In this document: piece after piece, positions 5,493-6,629 of the stretch
How the letters are laid out: each line of letters starts with the position of its first letter
Position numbering within the stretch: position 1 is the first letter of the stretch
Origin: Bacteroidales bacterium
Lineage (GTDB): Bacteria; Bacteroidota; Bacteroidia; Bacteroidales; UBA4181
Assembly: GCA_031264715.1 (NCBI GenBank)
Contig: JAISDP010000039.1
Span: 1 to 6,629, forward strand
Length of the DNA: 6,629 bases
Direction of reading: 5' to 3'
Position numbers and translations under genes: made by a program
The notes under the pieces: model-generated
What the model saw: the letters and a program-made list of their open reading frames with translations, nothing else
The model's database searches: none
Told to the model about the DNA's origin: nothing

Positions 5493-6245
5493 ATGAAAAA
5501 CATTTTTCCGTTTCTTCTCTTTTTCCTGTGTGTACGGTTAAACGCACAATACACGGTGCAGAACGCCCATTCGCACAACGATTATGCCAACAGGGTTCCT
5601 TTCTGGACGGCATACAACGCCCATTTCGAATCGATCGAAGCCGACATCTTTGCCGTGGATGGCGCATTGATTGTAGCGCACTCGAAAAGTGAAGCTAAGA
5701 AAGGCCGTACGCTGGACGACCTGTATATCCAACCGCTGGTGTTGCGTTATGAGCAGAATCGTAACAAACCCTGGCCCGATTATGATGGTAAACTCCAGTT
5801 GCTGATTGACTTGAAAACCCCGGCGGCATCAACGCTCGGCTTGCTGGTAGACAGGTTGAAACAATATCCGGACGTATTCGACCGCTCCGTAAACCCTCAT
5901 GCCGTTCAGATAGTGATCACAGGCAATATGCCCAAGCCGGCTGATTTTGGCATGTACCCGTCATTCATCATGTTCGACGGCCGCCCGTCGACAACCTATA
6001 GTCCTGAACAGCTCGAACGAATAGCCTTGTACAGCGCCGCCTGGAACATGCCCAAAAGCAAGTCGCTGACAGCCGCCGACCGTACAAAGGTGGAAGAAAC
6101 AATACGCACGGTTCACGAGTTGAATAAGAAAATACGCTTCTGGGCAACCGATGATACGCCCGAAGCCTGGAAAATGTTGATGGATCTGGGTGTTGACTAT
6201 ATCAATACGGATAAGATTAACGAGTTGGCGGAATATTTGAAATAA
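5493..6245 (+). CDS. Exported PI-PLC/GDPD-like phosphodiesterase
   Basis: This is a secreted member of the phosphatidylinositol-specific phospholipase C / glycerophosphodiester phosphodiesterase superfamily, which cleaves phosphodiester bonds in a TIM-barrel fold. Residues 1-18 are a signal peptide (hydrophobic core FPFLLFFLCV, probable cleavage after LNA), so the protein should act in the periplasm or outside. Active-site-like residues occur in the expected order: H26/H28-N-D at the first strand, EAD at 49-51 (E49, D51), H63 in VAHSK, LLIDLKTPA at 103-111 (D106, K108), the WATDD segment at 217-221 and DYINTD at 235-240. The 250-residue length fits a single domain. Some Bacteroidota homologues carry the label alkaline phosphatase, which the fold does not support. 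It lies 12 bp after the kinase and 16 bp before engB. True substrate unknown. Confidence 0.85.
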   Translation: MKNIFPFLLFFLCVRLNAQYTVQNAHSHNDYANRVPFWTAYNAHFESIEADIFAVDGALIVAHSKSEAKKGRTLDDLYIQPLVLRYEQNRNKPWPDYDGKLQLLIDLKTPAASTLGLLVDRLKQYPDVFDRSVNPHAVQIVITGNMPKPADFGMYPSFIMFDGRPSTTYSPEQLERIALYSAAWNMPKSKSLTAADRTKVEETIRTVHELNKKIRFWATDDTPEAWKMLMDLGVDYINTDKINELAEYLK

Positions 6246-6261
6246 AACCTGACCCAACTCA

Positions 6262-6629
6262 ATGATTGTCCGTAAAGCCGAATTTGTAAAAAGCAGCCCG
6301 TCCCTGAAAGAATGTCCGGAACCGGACATGCCCGAATATGCCTTTATCGGGCGGTCGAATGTGGGCAAATCATCACTCATCAATATGCTGTGCCTGCATG
6401 GCGGCTTGGCCAAAACGTCTGCAACACCCGGTAAGACAAGGCTTATCAATCATTATAAGATTAATGAGACTTGGTACCTGGTTGATTTGCCAGGCTATGG
6501 CTATGCGAAAGTTTCAAAGAGCCAGCGTAAAGATTTCGATAAAACGCTGTTCCATTATCTGGGTAAACGCGAAAACCTGTATTGTGTGTTTGTACTCATC
6601 GATTCGCGCATTCCGCCGCAGGCGAACGA
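6262..6629 (+). CDS. engB: Ribosome biogenesis GTP-binding protein EngB (YihA/YsxC), 3' end missing
   Basis: EngB is a TrmE-Era-EngA-EngB-Septin-class GTPase needed for assembly of the large ribosomal subunit. The window holds the first 122 codons plus two bases; the frame is open to the right edge, so about 80 residues of a roughly 200-residue protein are missing. The P-loop (G1) GRSNVGKSS is at residues 30-38, the G2 region TSATPGKTRLIN at 52-63, and G3 DLPGYGYAK at 75-83, all typical of EngB. VFVLIDSRIPP near the end leads toward the G4 motif, which would lie beyond the edge. The ATG at 6262 is 16 bp after the phosphodiesterase stop and gives the normal short N-terminal extension ahead of the P-loop, so it is probably the last or a later gene of the same transcript. 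Confidence 0.94.
   Translation, partial: MIVRKAEFVKSSPSLKECPEPDMPEYAFIGRSNVGKSSLINMLCLHGGLAKTSATPGKTRLINHYKINETWYLVDLPGYGYAKVSKSQRKDFDKTLFHYLGKRENLYCVFVLIDSRIPPQAN

Noticed and set aside
5961..6449. - strand 162-codon frame across the phosphodiesterase/engB junction
   Set aside because: It is antisense to two genes with clear motifs and has no domain or promoter.

Overview
The window looks like a chromosomal stretch from a member of the Bacteroidota, most likely order Bacteroidales. The grounds are promoter-like boxes of the form TAnnTTTG, starts preceded by A/T-rich sequence without a clear Shine-Dalgarno, the uppP-truB-queA neighbourhood, and a DUF4493-type lipoprotein with a short Bacteroidota-style signal peptide. 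All confident genes lie on the + strand. The exact species cannot be told from the sequence.

Layout. Positions 1-146 hold a 42-bp tandem repeat that runs off the left edge and includes a strong imperfect palindrome. Positions 147-561 are non-coding: two GC-rich hairpins (208-266), then AT-rich DNA ending in a good promoter just before uppP. Positions 562-3206 carry uppP (undecaprenyl-diphosphate phosphatase), truB (tRNA pseudouridine-55 synthase) and queA (queuosine synthesis). The first two are 3 bp apart and the third follows after 53 bp. A perfect 13-bp stem plus T-run follows queA and probably ends this unit; it overlaps a promoter-like box for the next gene. Positions 3339-4394 encode a predicted surface lipoprotein (DUF4493-like N-terminal part, DUF6359-like C-terminal part). 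Positions 4488-6629 carry a tight second cluster: a PfkB/adenosine-kinase-like sugar kinase, an exported PI-PLC/GDPD-like phosphodiesterase, and the start of engB (ribosome-assembly GTPase), which is cut by the right edge.

How they fit together. Most of the content is housekeeping: recycling of the cell-wall lipid carrier, two tRNA modifications, nucleoside salvage and large-subunit ribosome assembly. The accessory material is the repeat/hairpin intergenic region at the left, the lipoprotein of unknown function and the exported phosphodiesterase. I found no mobile element, CRISPR array, tRNA or rRNA. The most unusual structure is the 42-bp array, whose period is a multiple of three and which stays open for translation on both strands. 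No clear new multi-gene system is visible.
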